64,000 nt of DNA from Combretum micranthum (lineage: Eukaryota > Streptophyta > Magnoliopsida > Myrtales > Combretaceae). The notes beneath the pieces were generated by a model. That model had not been told where the DNA came from. It did not search any database and saw only the letters and a list, made by a program, of their open reading frames with translations. Both the position numbers and the translations under genes were made by a program. The stretch lies in the NCBI GenBank assembly GCA_024138025.1, contig JAMXBD010004227.1:1-64000 (forward strand). Direction: 5' to 3'. Within the stretch, counting starts at the first letter, position 1. Each line of letters opens with the position of its first letter. Below are positions 1 to 13,559 of the stretch, piece after piece.

Positions 1-3000
1 ATAAACTTCAACTTTAGCACACAAACAAGTTTAGATATAAAAACTTGAGTTATTAAAAAAAATATTATTTTTTAAATTTATTTCAATATGTTATTTATAA
101 TGAATATATAAATAGACTAGTTTTATAATTACAACTTGAAATTTGAAAAAGAAAATAAAATTTATAAGTTCTATATGGTACCTGTACCCTGTGAGCTTTA
201 CATGATATCAGGTATAGGGTACAAGGTAGGTCAAGGTGTTATAAGGTAGGTTTTGGATACAAAATTTTTGCCCTATACATTATAGGATAGGGTACGGATA
301 AGACTTCATATCTTACCTATCCTAGACCGCTTACCCTAGTAATAGCAATTATATTATAGTATTATTTCTTATAAAGAGCTATAATAGTACTTATACTAGT
401 TAGCACTCTGGTCCTTTCGAGCTCAAGGTGAAGCAAAGTACCATTGTGCACATTCATTAAACCAATGATCGCTACCAAAATGATGGTGAGTTGGAAGCCA
501 CTTCCCATATCTGATATCGAGTAGATAGAATTGTGATGAACCTTATGAAGATGATGATTGCTATCTGTGTCCAAAACCACGTCATAATTGGTTTCAGATC
601 TCAGCATAATTAATGGCATAATGTAACATAAAAGATATTTTGCCATAAAGCAACAATCTCAATTTTATGACAAATCTGAGCCGATGACTGCTCTCCACTA
701 ACCACAAGATATAGGGACTATATTTCATCTTTGATGCCATTAGTGGAGTGATGAGCACATGCTTCTCAATATTGATTCATATGGAAATAGCATGATTGGG
801 CGATAAAAAAAAAAAAATCAAATGGTAATCCATTACTCATATTTATGAATAATAATTTAATGCTAGAATCAATTTTTTTCTTAAAATAATTTCTTATAAA
901 TAAAAAAATTAATAAATAGAAATCTTATGACAACTCTATTACATTCTTAATAATGAAAATTTCATTATTTAGCAAAGTTAAAGGTGCAGAATATATGTGT
1001 AATTCTTTTCAATCATAGTCTAGCAAAATATGACTGATATATATCGGATCAAGAAGCTCTTGATGAACAAAAGGAAGTGATGGCAATTTATGAGAATTTG
1101 ATCATAGCTGTTAACTACGAGTTTATATCAAGACCATAACAATTATTTTTAATTAATTGGTTAATGATGTTATTGCAATTTATATAATTATATAAATATA
1201 TTATATTGTATTATGCATGATTGTGGTCAAAGATTCCCAACAGAGAAAAAAGAAAAAATGATTATGGTTCTAGAAATGTCCAGACTTTATATGAATAATT
1301 ATAGTTTTTTTTTTTTAATTAGGGGGTTGAGTGGTGTTGAGTTTCAAAACAATTGTAACCTTATTTATCTATATATCTATAAACCATGAATAAAAAATGT
1401 AATTTTAGCATTTATGGACCTGCCGGCCCAAATTAAAGTTTTATTTATATTTTGTTTTCTTTGTTTTCTAAATTTGTATTAAAAATCTAGACAATTTTGT
1501 TCTAAATTGGCAAAGTAAGGCCTATATACCTTATTCAAGACACAGTAAAATCTGAGAGACCTAAAAAAAAAAAAAAATTAAATGCGATACGAGTTGAATG
1601 ATTTTGTGGCATTTCAACTCCGAAGTATGAGACTAAGCTTGGCTTATGCTTTTCGTGGCTAGCTTGGGATCATTACATAGTTATTTTATTGATATTATCA
1701 TTTTATTTACTGTATACAAGTATATGTCAGCAATATAGGAGTACCTTGTGACAAGTAATAGGTAAATGAAATCCCTAAATATATTAATGTAAATTTTAAA
1801 ATTCTTTAATTACAAACTATAAAATAGTAAGGATTTTATATGGATTGGGATCGCTGCAGTTCATTTACGGGTAGCATTATAATTACAGTAATCTTTTACA
1901 ACTTAGTAGTCAGTTGACATAAATTAAAATGTAAATTTGCTCAAGATTTAACAATATAATTACCATTTAAGTACTCCATATTAAATTCAATTAAAATACT
2001 ATTCAAAGAATAATTACCTTTCTATTTTTCGCACTCTTTGAACCTAGGAATAAAAAGGAGTGGGTACATGATTTTAGTAGGGTAGGACAGTGTCCCAATT
2101 TCTAGAAGTAAGGGTTACCTATCTTAAGTGTTTAGATTAAGGAAATGACTGCTTTGTCCGTCTCTCGACTCCATGATAAATCTTTTGTATATTATTATTT
2201 ACTAGGGACAATTTAGTATTTTCATTTTAAAATCATTTAATACCAATTAATTGATTTATTAAGTAATAGAATGTCCATTTTTAATTTAATAATGTCAAAA
2301 GAATTTTAGAATTCTTTAAATTTCTTTCTCCCTTTAGGTTTTGTGTAGATAAGAATCTGATTACAACAATCATATGCGTGCCGTGTGACAATCGCTATAC
2401 GTAACCTAGGGAAATGACACGTACAGGGTCTTAATAAGCTCTAACACACATGTGACAAGTGAGGAGATTAGAAAGCATCAATCTCACTATATACGATGAA
2501 TCGATGACTGTTCTTATTTAAGACAAGTGTTTGATTCACTAAGATGGAAATCCAATAGAATAATAGTGTTTTCCCCCCAAAATTTCCAATCATCCAAATG
2601 AAGTAGGGACTATCGATATTTATAGGAGCCTAGCTATTGATGTCCATCAGATGGGTTGAACGACTAACGGTTAGGATAAGCCCCTCTCATATGGATATAG
2701 AAGTGGACTACTTTATGGACCTAGACCCATTAAGGCCTTTATTTGTTTATTATGTGTGAACCAATTAGAGAAATGATAAAATTGGATAGGTCAATTCTAA
2801 TAGACCCTATTCCAAACCTGCCATGCCAAATCTCTCTTGATCATCCCAAATAAACTGGGCCTAACTCTTTAAGCCCTGTTACTTTAGCTTAAATTGTCAA
2901 CCCCAAATAAAAATTAATTTCAAAGCCTTCACAATCAAATTCATATATCTACATTTTGCCTTCTAACCAAAGTCTTTTGAACCACTTCAAGGGGTTTGGG

Positions 3001-3860
3001 GATTAATCAAGCCTTAAAATGGCAAATGATCACCTAGCACTTGTACGCTACAAATTAGCTACACTGCAGCTTGGCATATTTATGTCCTGAGAGTTCGCAA
3101 TGTGAAAGTATGGTGCAACGTTGTGAAACAATTGAATCTTCTCGAACCATATCCTTGCAATATCACCTAACCATGCAAGTTGCTTCTAAGTAAAATTATA
3201 TGGCCTCTTTCGTATATGACTCATATAGGTAATGTTTCTTGAAAAGCTTATCTTACCTCCATTTTGACAAATACTTTGATCACATTGAACTTGTTGGTAT
3301 GGACTTCACACATAGTAAAACATTTTCGAGCTATTAGATGCATCATATAGGGAAATTTTATTTCACTTGCTTGATTAGACCACCTATTCACAATTCACTT
3401 TCTCTCTTCAATTTCTTGAAGACTGAATATCTCATCATCCTTTAATAAGCTACTGCATAAATGAGCTTCACTCATTAGAAGTTTTTTTTCTTTTGTATCC
3501 TATTAAATTAAATATCTAAATGCATAAGCCTAAACTAAATAATCCCGACATGTACTGTTTGTTAGAAAAGAAGTTAAAGCATTCCATTCCTACCTTCAGA
3601 CTTATTTTTGCCTTTCATGTATTATAGTGGCATTCTCCCTCCATTCTAATATCCGATGGTGTGTCAACACTTCATTAGCTATGGTATAACATGGTACAAG
3701 GCAGTGTTCCATTTATCCTAGCACACACAAAACATCCTTTAGTTTTCTCCTTCTCCACTTTCTCTCATTTGTCAACATTTCGTTCTCCATTTTTTCCTTT
3801 TTCTATCCTGATGTCTCTCTCTTCCTCTGATTCAATTCACTCCTTAAGGTTTACCTATTC
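1..3860. other. Intergenic DNA, no recognised gene
   Basis: A+T-rich DNA with no coding region I can support. 160-350 holds degenerate GGTAC/TACCCT motifs in both orientations; these are not the plant telomere repeat TTTAGGG. A 94-codon minus-strand frame at 362-646 matches no family I know. Around 2,590-2,660 a TATA-like CCTATAAATA lies on the minus strand inside richer-complexity DNA, which could be the promoter of an old antisense LTR, but I could not place its ends. Confidence 0.5.
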
Positions 3861-3861
3861 T

Positions 3862-6800
3862 TGTGACAACCCAAAAATTTACAACTCTTGGAAATGTTCA
3901 AAAGAAATGACACAAATCACTTCTAATTTTTTGCATTTAAAAAATAATATTAAAATATGAACAATCTAATTGTTGATTAAGAAAAAATTTTAAGATACAA
4001 TTTTTCATAGTTTTACTTAATCAATAATTGACAATAATTCCATAACATTATGAGATTACCTAATCTAACTCTAATAAGGTTTTGATAATTTGGACAAATA
4101 TGCAAAGAGATAAAATAAGACATCTTGATTTCGAAACTTTCAAGATGTTTATGTTAATGAAAATTATAAAGAATAATATCCTTAATGATTAAAAAGAATA
4201 TGAGCACTGTATATTTTGTATGCACATTGCTAAATATATTCAGGTAAGAATGGAAAAGCGATTATACAACCTTCATTTGTTGAGTTTGTTGCGTTGTGTG
4301 AGTCGTGTGGTGTCCTTATGCATTATCATAGGCCTAGAAACGAGTCTAGTCAAGTCCAGTTGAGTTGTCTATTGTCCATCGTCTTTCGTCTTTGTTGAGT
4401 TTAGGTCTCTTTAAATCAAGTAATGAAGGTTAAATCTGCTATACTAATTCTTATTGTTTTATATATGCTATATTGCATGGAATATCAATCATATGGAGTT
4501 AATGAAATATTAAAAAGTTTCAAACTACTAAATCAAGAAATAAAGGATGAATAATAGATGTTTATGAAAGAAGGGATTAAACCTAAACAATAGTAAATCT
4601 TAATACATTTCTTGAAAATGAAAATATCAAGAAATTCAAATAAAAATATAAAAGACAAAATAACATAATCACACTATGTGCAATATATAAACTTAATAAA
4701 TATGAATGTTTAACAAAGGAATCAAAATTTCTTTAAGAAATGAATTTAATAGCAAAACTTGAAATTAAAACTTAAGTTAGAAATTGAATTTGAATAATGA
4801 AATTAAGCTAAGTAAAAAGATTAATAAGATAAAATTAAATAAATTGATATAACCAATTAATATGTAAATTAACTTGGATTTGAGATCTCAAATTACCCCT
4901 TCATTTAGCCAATTTGCTTTAACTAAACTCTTCAACCAATCAAGATCTTTAATCTTTTTATAAATTTAAACTAAATTTCCTTTCTTTTAGTTCTTAAATT
5001 TCTAAATTTTTGGAAAAGATCAATTTATATGTTTTGTACATTTATAAGCTTCAAATTTTAGTTTATTTCATAAATTGATTCATTCAATCCTTCAAAATAA
5101 AATTGAACCTTTTTATATCTTTTAATTTACAAATCACCCAAAATTCTTAAGTTCATTTGCCAAAATTTATAAAATGTCCTAAATTAGCTATTTTTAATCT
5201 ACATTCTATTTTCTCGTTGCCCATAAATTTTAAGTTCAAATGCTTATTAGTTTTAAGCCAGGATCCAAATTAAATATGAAGTTTTTACAAAATTAAATTT
5301 CTAAACTACATTTTTTATTCAAGCTATTAATTTATATGTTATAAATTCAGAAATTATTTTTTGTAGTTAAGATAAACATCTAAAATATTAAAGCCATAAT
5401 CCTTTGTTAATAATCATCCGCAATTCTTATCCTTTAAATGCTTTTTCTTTGACTTTGCTATCATTTTTTTCCTTCTTCTTTTTTTCCCTTTCTTTCTTTG
5501 CTTTTATGTTTTCTTCTCCTTCCATTCTTCATCTCTTCTCTTCTCTCAAATCCCACAAACAATGTCAAATTTAAATGAGATTAAAGAAAAAAATGAGGAT
5601 AGAAAACAAGATCAAAGGTGGAAATCAGGCATGACAAGCTTCAAGAACTTAGGAGGAATAATAAAAAAGAAGTCCAAGTTGTAACAAGAAAAGATTTGCT
5701 TTTTCCTTTGTTTTCGTGGTTGTTTATATTTGTATATGTCGGTTTGATGCTTGATACATGTTGGGTGGTGAAGAAGATGATGAATAGTAGATATAAGGTT
5801 TGATGAAAAGTTTGATGTTGTAGGATGAATATAGAAGAGTTAGAAGTATAAAAACTAGTTTACATGATGATTAGATGATGTTTTGATGGAAGCAAAGTGT
5901 GAAAATTTTGATAAAAGGATGAAGAAAAGTGGAAGGAAATTTTTGATAGGGGTTGTAGGGGTAGCACGGGCATGCAAGAGCTTGTGCTGAGTGTTACAAA
6001 GGAAAAAAATCAAATCTAGTCATTTTTTTTAGGTCAGCATGGCCTCTAGCATGGGCATGCAAACTGGTCATGCAGCTTTCCATATTTTGTAGTCTGGCCA
6101 TAATTTGATCATAACTTTTTCATTTGAACTTAGATTGAGGTGATTCAAAAGGCTATGAAAAGCTTAAAAAGAGATCTACAAATTTCATATTTTAAGTTTT
6201 TGAAATTTTAAAAGTACCAACACCTAAATTTTGATTAATTCTAGCTTCTATGCTTTTCAAACAAAGTTAAAAACTTGTGTTTGCTTGTTAAATGTGTGTG
6301 TAATTAAGTATAAAATAAACTTAGCTAATAAAACTAGGTTCAACTTGACTAAATGGACTTGAATGAGTTATAGTGAATTGAATTGATTAAGTATATTCAA
6401 CTTGGCTAAGATTAAGTTAACATAGACTTAAGTTCATCAAATGAGCTTAGTTAATAAACCTAGGTTCAATATAGTTTAATAAATCATGATGAGTTAAAAT
6501 GAGCTCACTTAATTTAAAAATCTTGTAGGATTTAATATTGTCTTAGTCGAATGAATGATTATAACTTAGTAACTACACTAAGGTTAATGTAGAATTTGGA
6601 TATAAAGTAATATGATTCTTACAAATGAGCTTTACTAAACTAAAATGAATTAGATTAATTAAATTTAATAAACTTGATTAAGATTAAGTTAATATAAATT
6701 TAATAACTTGTAATCAGTTTAGTAATGATGTAAGTCACCTTTTAGGCTCAACCTTAATTTATATGGAAAGTATGTGGTTTCAAATGCTTGTTTATTAGAA

Positions 6801-7555
6801 AATGAGTCTTTTTAATATAAATGACATGATGATGCTTTTGTAATAAAATATTATAAACAAAGAAAGAAGAATTACTTTGATAGATAATGGAGAAGTGTTT
6901 GTATCTTGGCAGGGCGATTTTCGCAGCCATAGAAATTCCTACTTAGTGTCTAATCAAATTAGAGCTTTAAAATATCTTTAAAAATTTTTGGATAAGTATC
7001 TGCTTTTGGAATAATCTCTGTTATAACCTTAGCCAATGTTCTATTTCAATTTGGTTTTCTTATATGAAGGATGTTGATGATTTGATGCTAGTGATGATGA
7101 TATTGATGATTTGATGTGGATGGAGATGATGTTTTGGTTTTCGTAGAAGCTTGTTAAGACCTAGCTTGGATTAGATGGGTAACATTGACTCTGTCACCTT
7201 GTTTATGCTTGTAATGTAGTTGCATCTAAAGTTAAGATAAATATAATTGAATGTGCATGGGGATTAGGCATTCGATTGTTGTCTAGTGATTGTTTGATTG
7301 ATGAATTACTAATATAAAAGTGATTACCCATTATTTGTAATAATTGAGTAATCGTTGTGAATGAGTGTTTGTAAATTGATTGGTCACCTTAATAAAAGGA
7401 CCTAATCCTATTTGGCCGTTTAATTAAATGAACATAAACTGTATGACATCATACTTGTATTAGCATGGTGTTAACACCATGTATTAATATTCCAATTATG
7501 TAGTAGCACCTTTGAGAGTCCAGTGAAACTGGTTAGGGTTACTATAGGGTTGTCA
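3862..7555 (+). mobile_element. Long Ty3/gypsy-type LTR-like block, ends tentative
   Basis: The left edge reads TGTGACAACCC and the right edge reads GGGTTGTCAC, an almost perfect terminal inverted repeat of the kind found at ends of plant Ty3/gypsy LTRs. Inside are a very A+T-rich first part, a G+C-richer patch at 5,960-6,080 with repeated GGCATGCAA motifs, and a (GAT)-rich stretch at 7,070-7,130. This layout resembles the better-defined LTRs at 7,808 and 17,414. No target-site duplication was found, and the final A of the expected TCACA is missing. It could be one long LTR or two nested fragments. Confidence 0.45.
6300..6740 (+). repeat. Degenerate tandem repeat of about 124 bp
   Basis: Two copies of a module built round CTTAGTTAATAAACCTAGG occur near 6,318 and 6,442, and the linked module GATTAAGTTAA recurs near 6,405 and 6,680. 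The copies are diverged with uneven spacing, so this is an old tandem array inside the LTR-like block. Confidence 0.4.
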
Positions 7556-7807
7556 CCTTTACGGGAAGCAAGCAAGCACCAAAGGATGTCGCCTATGTTG
7601 GATTCGGCTTTAGACATTAATACTTAGGGAGGTTCTGTAGTTCTAAGGGAAGTGGAGGGTATATTAGCAGTAAAAATTTTGATCCATGAATAAAATGAGT
7701 ACGAAGTGAAGTCCTTACTCCTTAGTTTTTCTAAGGAGAAGTAGAGGCTATGTTTGATAAAACGAGCTTCAAAGAAAATCCTCCCTCCTTAGCTATGTCT
7801 GAACTCC
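7556..7807. other. Short unassigned spacer between two LTR-like blocks
   Basis: No gene is visible. The segment holds a small hairpin, CTCCTTAG / CTAAGGAG, at about 7,718-7,738. Its last five bases, ACTCC (7,803-7,807), are the left target-site copy of the solo LTR that follows. Confidence 0.4.
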
Positions 7808-10800
7808 TGTAAACCCCTAAATTTTCGGAATCGGTTTAGCAAAACCCTAAACCGGAAGTCAAACGGAACCCTAAAGGTCAACAAAACCCTAGTTTACCGT
7901 AACAAACTAAATCTGGCATTGCTGTTTTCTTTGGCCCTAAAAACGAAGTTAGGATAATTAGCTAGAATAGCTCGTAATAACCAAAGGTTTTATAAAAGTT
8001 TCAGTTTCGCGAAATTCGGGTGTCCTTTGAACCCGATCGGACACAGTTCTCGAAAAACGTGTCGGAAAGCCCGGAATAATAAATATTTCGAATACACCAT
8101 TAGACTCGTAAAAATATAAGTTTTCCAAAAATATGTTTTTAATTTTTCGGTAAGTAAAAATAACAGATATAGCTATTATACGCGTATTTTCTTACTACCG
8201 GTACTTTAATTGTCATATCTACTTTACATTTCACTATTCATTACTATTCTACACTATTCTTTTATCTCTACTTTTTCTTACACCTACTCTTACACTCTAC
8301 ATAACCTATAATCTTAACTTTTTACCTTTCCCATAACTTTATATCACATCTACTTTACATATTACATCTTTTATTTTCCAAAAAGTCAAAAATTAAATCA
8401 TCACATCCCCCCCCCTACAAGCATGGCCGGCGCCCCTTGTCCCTCTCCCTCTCTCAAATTGTTTTAATTTTGCTTTATTTTAATCACACAAAAATCACTT
8501 CTCAAAATCCTATAAATACCCCCCTCCTCTTTCACTTCTTTCACACTACTCCTTCTCTAAAGTTATTATAGCAAAATCCCTCTCAAATTCTCTCAAGAGT
8601 TCCTTCCAAGAGTTCTTCTTAGTCTAGCTTCTTTTAGGTAAGAGTTTCTTCAAGAAGTTCCCATGTTCATCTACTTAGTATGAGCTTAGTGTGTGTTTTC
8701 TAAAACCATGAAGGTTAAGAAAGCAACAATAGGTTCATACTTTGTTTTTGTTCATAATCATAATTCCTTCATGTTCATGTTTAATTTATATATTCATTAT
8801 ATTTCTCTTATGATCATTTATGTCTCTTTTATGTTCATAACTATCTACTATATCTATATAGCTATTTAGAGCATGTAAGCTCATAATCTTGCAATTTATT
8901 TACCTTTCATGCAATTTATTTACTTCAATGCAATTTCTTTATTTCAAGTTGTTTTTAAGACTAATCTCTAGTCTTAGACTTGTCCTCATCAAGTCAAAAC
9001 AAGCTTTTCCTTATTTCATTTCTTTTTATTATGGGACTAGTTTACTTCTTAGTCCCGGGAGCCTTGAAAAAGCTAAGACTCTAATACTTGACTTTATTAT
9101 GATTTATGTTATTTTGGTTATTATTATTCTCATAATCATGTTCATTTAGATTGTTGTCCAAACATTTCATTTTCTAAAGATAATTAAATAAAAGAAGGCT
9201 TTTTGTCACTTAGGGATAAGTTTATGTGAAACATAAAAATATAAGATAACAAAAATAAACTCATTCATTTTCAAGTTACAAAAAGAATTCACTATGAATT
9301 TAGAAACTATTTTTTTTACTTAAAAAGCTACTTAAATCTTTGTTACTCTACCTTGTTTTTAAAGGAAAATATTTTGTTGACAAAACGGTTCTTTTCATAA
9401 AGAAAGAAAATAAGATGGATGACTAATGAAATTTTTAAGTAAAGACCTTGCAAACAAATAGGCAAAGAAAATTTATGGTTTGAAAATAATAAAGTTATTT
9501 CTTTTCAAGTTACAAGAAGAATTAATGAGATTATAGAAATTAGTTTTTCTACAAAAAGTCCTTAATTGTTCCACATTGTTTTTATGAAGAAAACAAATTT
9601 TCATGCATGGATGATTATTTTTGAAAATGAGAAAAAGAATGAGAAATATCAAGAAAGGAATTTTTGCAAAACAAGTGAACAAAGGAATTTACACAAGAAA
9701 AATAAAGAATAACATATTTCTTAGAAAACTTCAAATATAGTATTAATGTAACTTAGAAAGTAGAAAATTTTATTTTCAAAAGTTACTTGGAAAGAGATAA
9801 ATAAAACCCACATAAAACATTTTTAGAAAACAAAGAAAGCAAGGTATTCATTTCAAAGAAACTTACAAAAACAATTTTCGAAAAGCCTCAACCCGACATT
9901 GTTTTACTTAAAAAAAATAAATTGGACAACAAGACAGTTGAGCATGCTTAAATATGAGTTATATAGTTATAAAAAGAGAAATTTTCAACTATATAGATAA
10001 CTAAGTATTTATCAAACAAATTCTGATTTCTTGAACCAAAGTTGTTTTTACTTGAAAATCCGTGGTGAAATTTGTCACCACTGTTTTGGAGCCTATGTGG
10101 CTTTGTTTGATGGAAATAATTTTGGAAATGGGTAGATCTTTTCGAGTAGGTAGAATTCGGTATTTATATGCGCGATTCCGAGTTAAAATGACAAAGTTAT
10201 GGCCATTTTAAGTTGGAATATTCTTCTATACGAACTTTAACGTTCTTTGACATTGTTTTGTCAAAATTCAAGAAAAACTCATTGTGGGTATTTTCCTTGG
10301 TTAGGTGACCCCGAGGAAGGATTCCTTTACCACAAGAACCATTACGATTAAGTGGAGTGTGTGAACGACTCATCCGCTTAGAGGAATAGACGACAATGGC
10401 ATCGTGAGTTCACTTCCCGTGAATTTTCTCATACTCTTGATTGTGCTTGTAAAATTAGTTGCATTAGAATTTAAGAAAAAAAAATCAAAAGGAAGTGTAT
10501 GATAATATGTTGAAAGAATACTAAGTATATCGAAACTCAATTTGTTTATAATAAAGTTGTATGTGCATTAATATCTTGAAGTGTTTGAAATTGGTTGATC
10601 ACTTGAAAGAAGTTAAATGTAACTACTAGACTTTAATTAAAGAAATTATTCATGCACTTCATATGTTGAGTCACATTGCATTCACTACTATACAATTGGT
10701 GGGACAAGTGTATAATAGTGGTGGTAGACATAATCAGTATATCATGTAAGTGGCGAGTAGGAGCCAATAAGAACTACTTAATTTGATGGCTAGTAGGAGC

Positions 10801-11444
10801 CTGTAATAACTACAAGTTTTTGATGGCTAGTAGGAGCCTGTAATAACTACAAGTTTTTGATGGCGTATAGGAGCCGGTAAGATCTATAAAAGTGTTTTTA
10901 AAAGTTGTGGCTGTAATTGGCCTGAATACCCAACCCTGAATGAAGGGCATAAATTCATTCAACATATGATTCCCGGAAAGTCATATGTCTTGATTGATAA
11001 TTTTCTTCGAGTATGAATTTTGGGAATTTCTCACTAAGCCTAGTAGCTTATACCCCGATAGATACCTTTTGCAGTTCCCTTACTTATGGTTAAGGCCACG
11101 TGGACCATGCGGGCAGGTAATCCCTTTTTAACATTAGAAATCTGGTTAAAGTGTAGCTCAGTATTAGCATGTTAATATGTATATAATAGATTAGTAATTC
11201 AGGAAGTTGCTCCTAAGTATGTAAAGCCTTTGCCATGAACAAATAATTATTGTGAATCCTCTTTTCTTAATGTGTTTTCATATATCCTTAAGCTTCATAA
11301 CCCCATGTATGGTCCTCTAAAGTTGTGGAAGTACGCCTTACACTTGACATAAAAGCTTTTGGGAATGGCTAAGGTTGTCATACTTAAGCTTTAATATTGA
11401 GTGTGGCGGACTGTCACGTTTAGGATACCCATTGGGGCGTGACA
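7808..11444 (+). mobile_element. Solo LTR, Ty3/gypsy (Tekay/Del-like), 3.64 kb
   Basis: The block starts TGTAAACCCC and ends GGGGCGTGACA, with TG..CA termini. It is flanked by the 5-bp direct repeat ACTCC at 7,803-7,807 and 11,445-11,449, the signature of retrotransposon integration. A TATA box in CCTATAAATACC (about 8,510) is followed at about 8,637 by AGGTAAGAG, a splice-donor-like site typical of these long LTRs. No internal gag-pol or second LTR lies between the target copies, so this is a solo LTR left by LTR-LTR recombination. The small frames at 8,889-9,149 and 9,473-9,682 are chance frames. Assignment to the Tekay/Del clade is inferred from length and end sequences only. Confidence 0.8.
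10748..10895 (+). repeat. 37-bp tandem repeat, four copies, inside LTR
   Basis: The unit built on GATGGCTAGTAGGAGCCTG starts at 10,785 and 10,822 with exact 37-base spacing and identical sequence. Diverged copies start at about 10,748 and 10,859. It sits in the downstream half of the solo LTR. Confidence 0.85.
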
Positions 11445-12247
11445 ACTCCACATCACAAATCTAACATCAAAAATATAATAACCTCATATATACTAGCAAC
11501 TAACAAGAACTCTAACCTACACTTACATATCTTATAAAATTTAAAAGGTAAAAGAATAGATGTAACTTACTTATATGAGTCTTGGCTTGATAGTAGAAGT
11601 TTAACTTGATTTTTCTTATTGATTTGAGAAGAGAAATTGGCAGAGAATTGTAGTGTGTGTGTGAAATATGTTGGATACAAGAGAAGAAGAGGAGGAGTGA
11701 TTTTTGTCAAAATAGAGGATAATTATGCCTAAATATAAAGTAAAACTTTTACTTTTAAGGCATTTGAAAGTTATTTTGTGTGTGGTTGCATGATGGGTAT
11801 GTTGGGGTTAAAGGATTAAATGTGCAAAAATTAAGCTTAGTTTAGGTATTAACATGAGCTTGACTCAAAGCACAAATTGTCCTCTACACATCTAATGCAT
11901 TAAATTTAACAATTACTTAAAATCAATGCAAAGTTTGATGAATTTGCTTTGTAAATTCTATTTAATTAGAAAATTCCTTATAAAAATATGTATTGATATT
12001 CTTTATTAAATAGGATTTAAGTTTTTGAATTTAAATTTCTAAAAGAATTTGAAAACATAAAGTAATTGACAAATAACTTGAAATGATTCAATTAAAATTG
12101 AAGTTTCTATTCTTACTTAAACCATTTTACAAAAACCATATTGTAAATGAAATTTATGCAACATGCCATTCATTCAAATTACATTAAAATTCATTGATTT
12201 AAATTCTATTTTCTAATTTAACATATGTAAAAACTTGGTGGTTACAG
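11445..12247 (-). mobile_element. Antisense LTR fragment (5' part)
   Basis: Read on the minus strand it starts TGTAACCACC at 12,247 and continues into A+T-rich DNA. It then reaches a TATA-like region near 11,740 and a polypyrimidine leader, the same order seen in the antisense LTR at 17,414-20,180. Its other end is cut at the solo LTR, which probably inserted nearby. Clade and extent are inferred. Confidence 0.45.
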
Positions 12248-12345
12248 TCATGCCCTCTGTAATGGGTGTAATAGGGGTGTTTTATCATGTTTTTCTTTCC
12301 TAAAGCCTATCATGTCCTCCACCATGATCATGAGCAATAGGGGGA

Positions 12346-13499
12346 TGTTGTAACCTTCTTTTAACTCTTCTTTTGACCTTCCTAAACACCTAAATCCTTA
12401 GTTTAGTATCTAGTACACCTAAATCTAAGTAGTAAGGTATATCTAAACCTAGAGTAGTTGTAGTTCTTAATAGCTTAAGAGCTTAGATGACCTTAGAAAT
12501 ATATTTTTCTTTTTGAAATCAAGTTTTGAGATAGTTTTTAATAAATGTGATTAGTTGATCTTGGTTTTGTTGAATTGGCTATTTCAAGCGTCGTATTAGG
12601 TACGTCCTTACCTTGGCTATTGCTTGTGAATGTAGGTTTATAAACTGCAAAATGGACTTAACACTATTTGGTTTTTTAATTATTTCATGGTTGTGTTTGG
12701 TTGGATTTAGTGGACTAAGAGTATCAGTGTTACTAGGACGGTACCCTTATGGTCTATATGTCGCGTTGTTCCGAGTGGAGTTGTATACAGAGATGATTTT
12801 AGTAAGCTAAGAGTGGTATGGATATGGTTTCCACGGTGTATGGGGAATACCCAACACCAAAATATACATAAGTATCTATATATATGTATCTACTTTTCAT
12901 AGAGTCATGAGTTACTTCAGGTTTAGGGTTAGTTACAAATGGTTTTAAACTGTGTTAGTTATTTGCCTAATTAAAGATAATAAACTGTATTGTTGCATGT
13001 GAATCTGTAAGTTGTTTATTCATGCGCATGTGGTTGTGGTTTGGTGTACTAGGCCTTGCATTTATTCCTTTTATTCTTTCAGGAATAGGTGATAATCTAG
13101 TGGTTTTTGATTTGATCGGTGATGATATATATATGGATTATGGGGATGACGATAGTGGAGCCGATTTTCAAGTTGACTATTAGATGTTTTGAGTTGGAGA
13201 TAGCTAGAGTCGGAGAATTAATGATATTTTAAATAGTCATTATAATTCTTGCAATTATGGGACTTTTCCATATGATGTTTTAAGTTGAATTCAGGTTGGC
13301 GATTGGTTTATGATAACTTAGTTTTAATTCTTTTTTTTTTTTTTAGATTAAAGGATTTGATGAAACCTTAATTTAATGTGAGATGTTGGAGTTATATTTG
13401 TTTTTAATTGTGATTTAGTAAAATCCGAGCCTTAGCATGTCTATCTCTTGCGAAGACATGTGACGGGTTGATATCGCTCTCAGTTTAGGACGTTACACA
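12346..13499 (+). mobile_element. LTR-like block, 1.15 kb, polypurine tract upstream
   Basis: It starts TGTTGTAAC and ends GTTACACA, nearly inverted. It is preceded directly by the purine-rich AATAGGGGGA (12,337-12,345), which looks like a polypurine tract and would make this a 3' LTR. No 5-bp target duplication is evident, and no gag-pol lies upstream. The AGGAATAGGTGAT element at about 13,081 resembles AATAGGTGATCTTG at 51,593 in another LTR-like block here. Confidence 0.5.
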
Positions 13500-13559
13500 A
13501 ATATAGGTGAATATTTGAAAAAAAATCGAATGCTAACATCAGCAAGAATAGTCATCTTC

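Noticed and set aside
160..350. TACCCT/AGGGTA motifs suggesting interstitial telomere repeat
   Set aside because: Spacing and sequence do not match plant TTTAGGG arrays.
362..646. 94-codon minus-strand open frame
   Set aside because: No domain, no promoter, no paralogue in the window; length is within reach of chance in this DNA.
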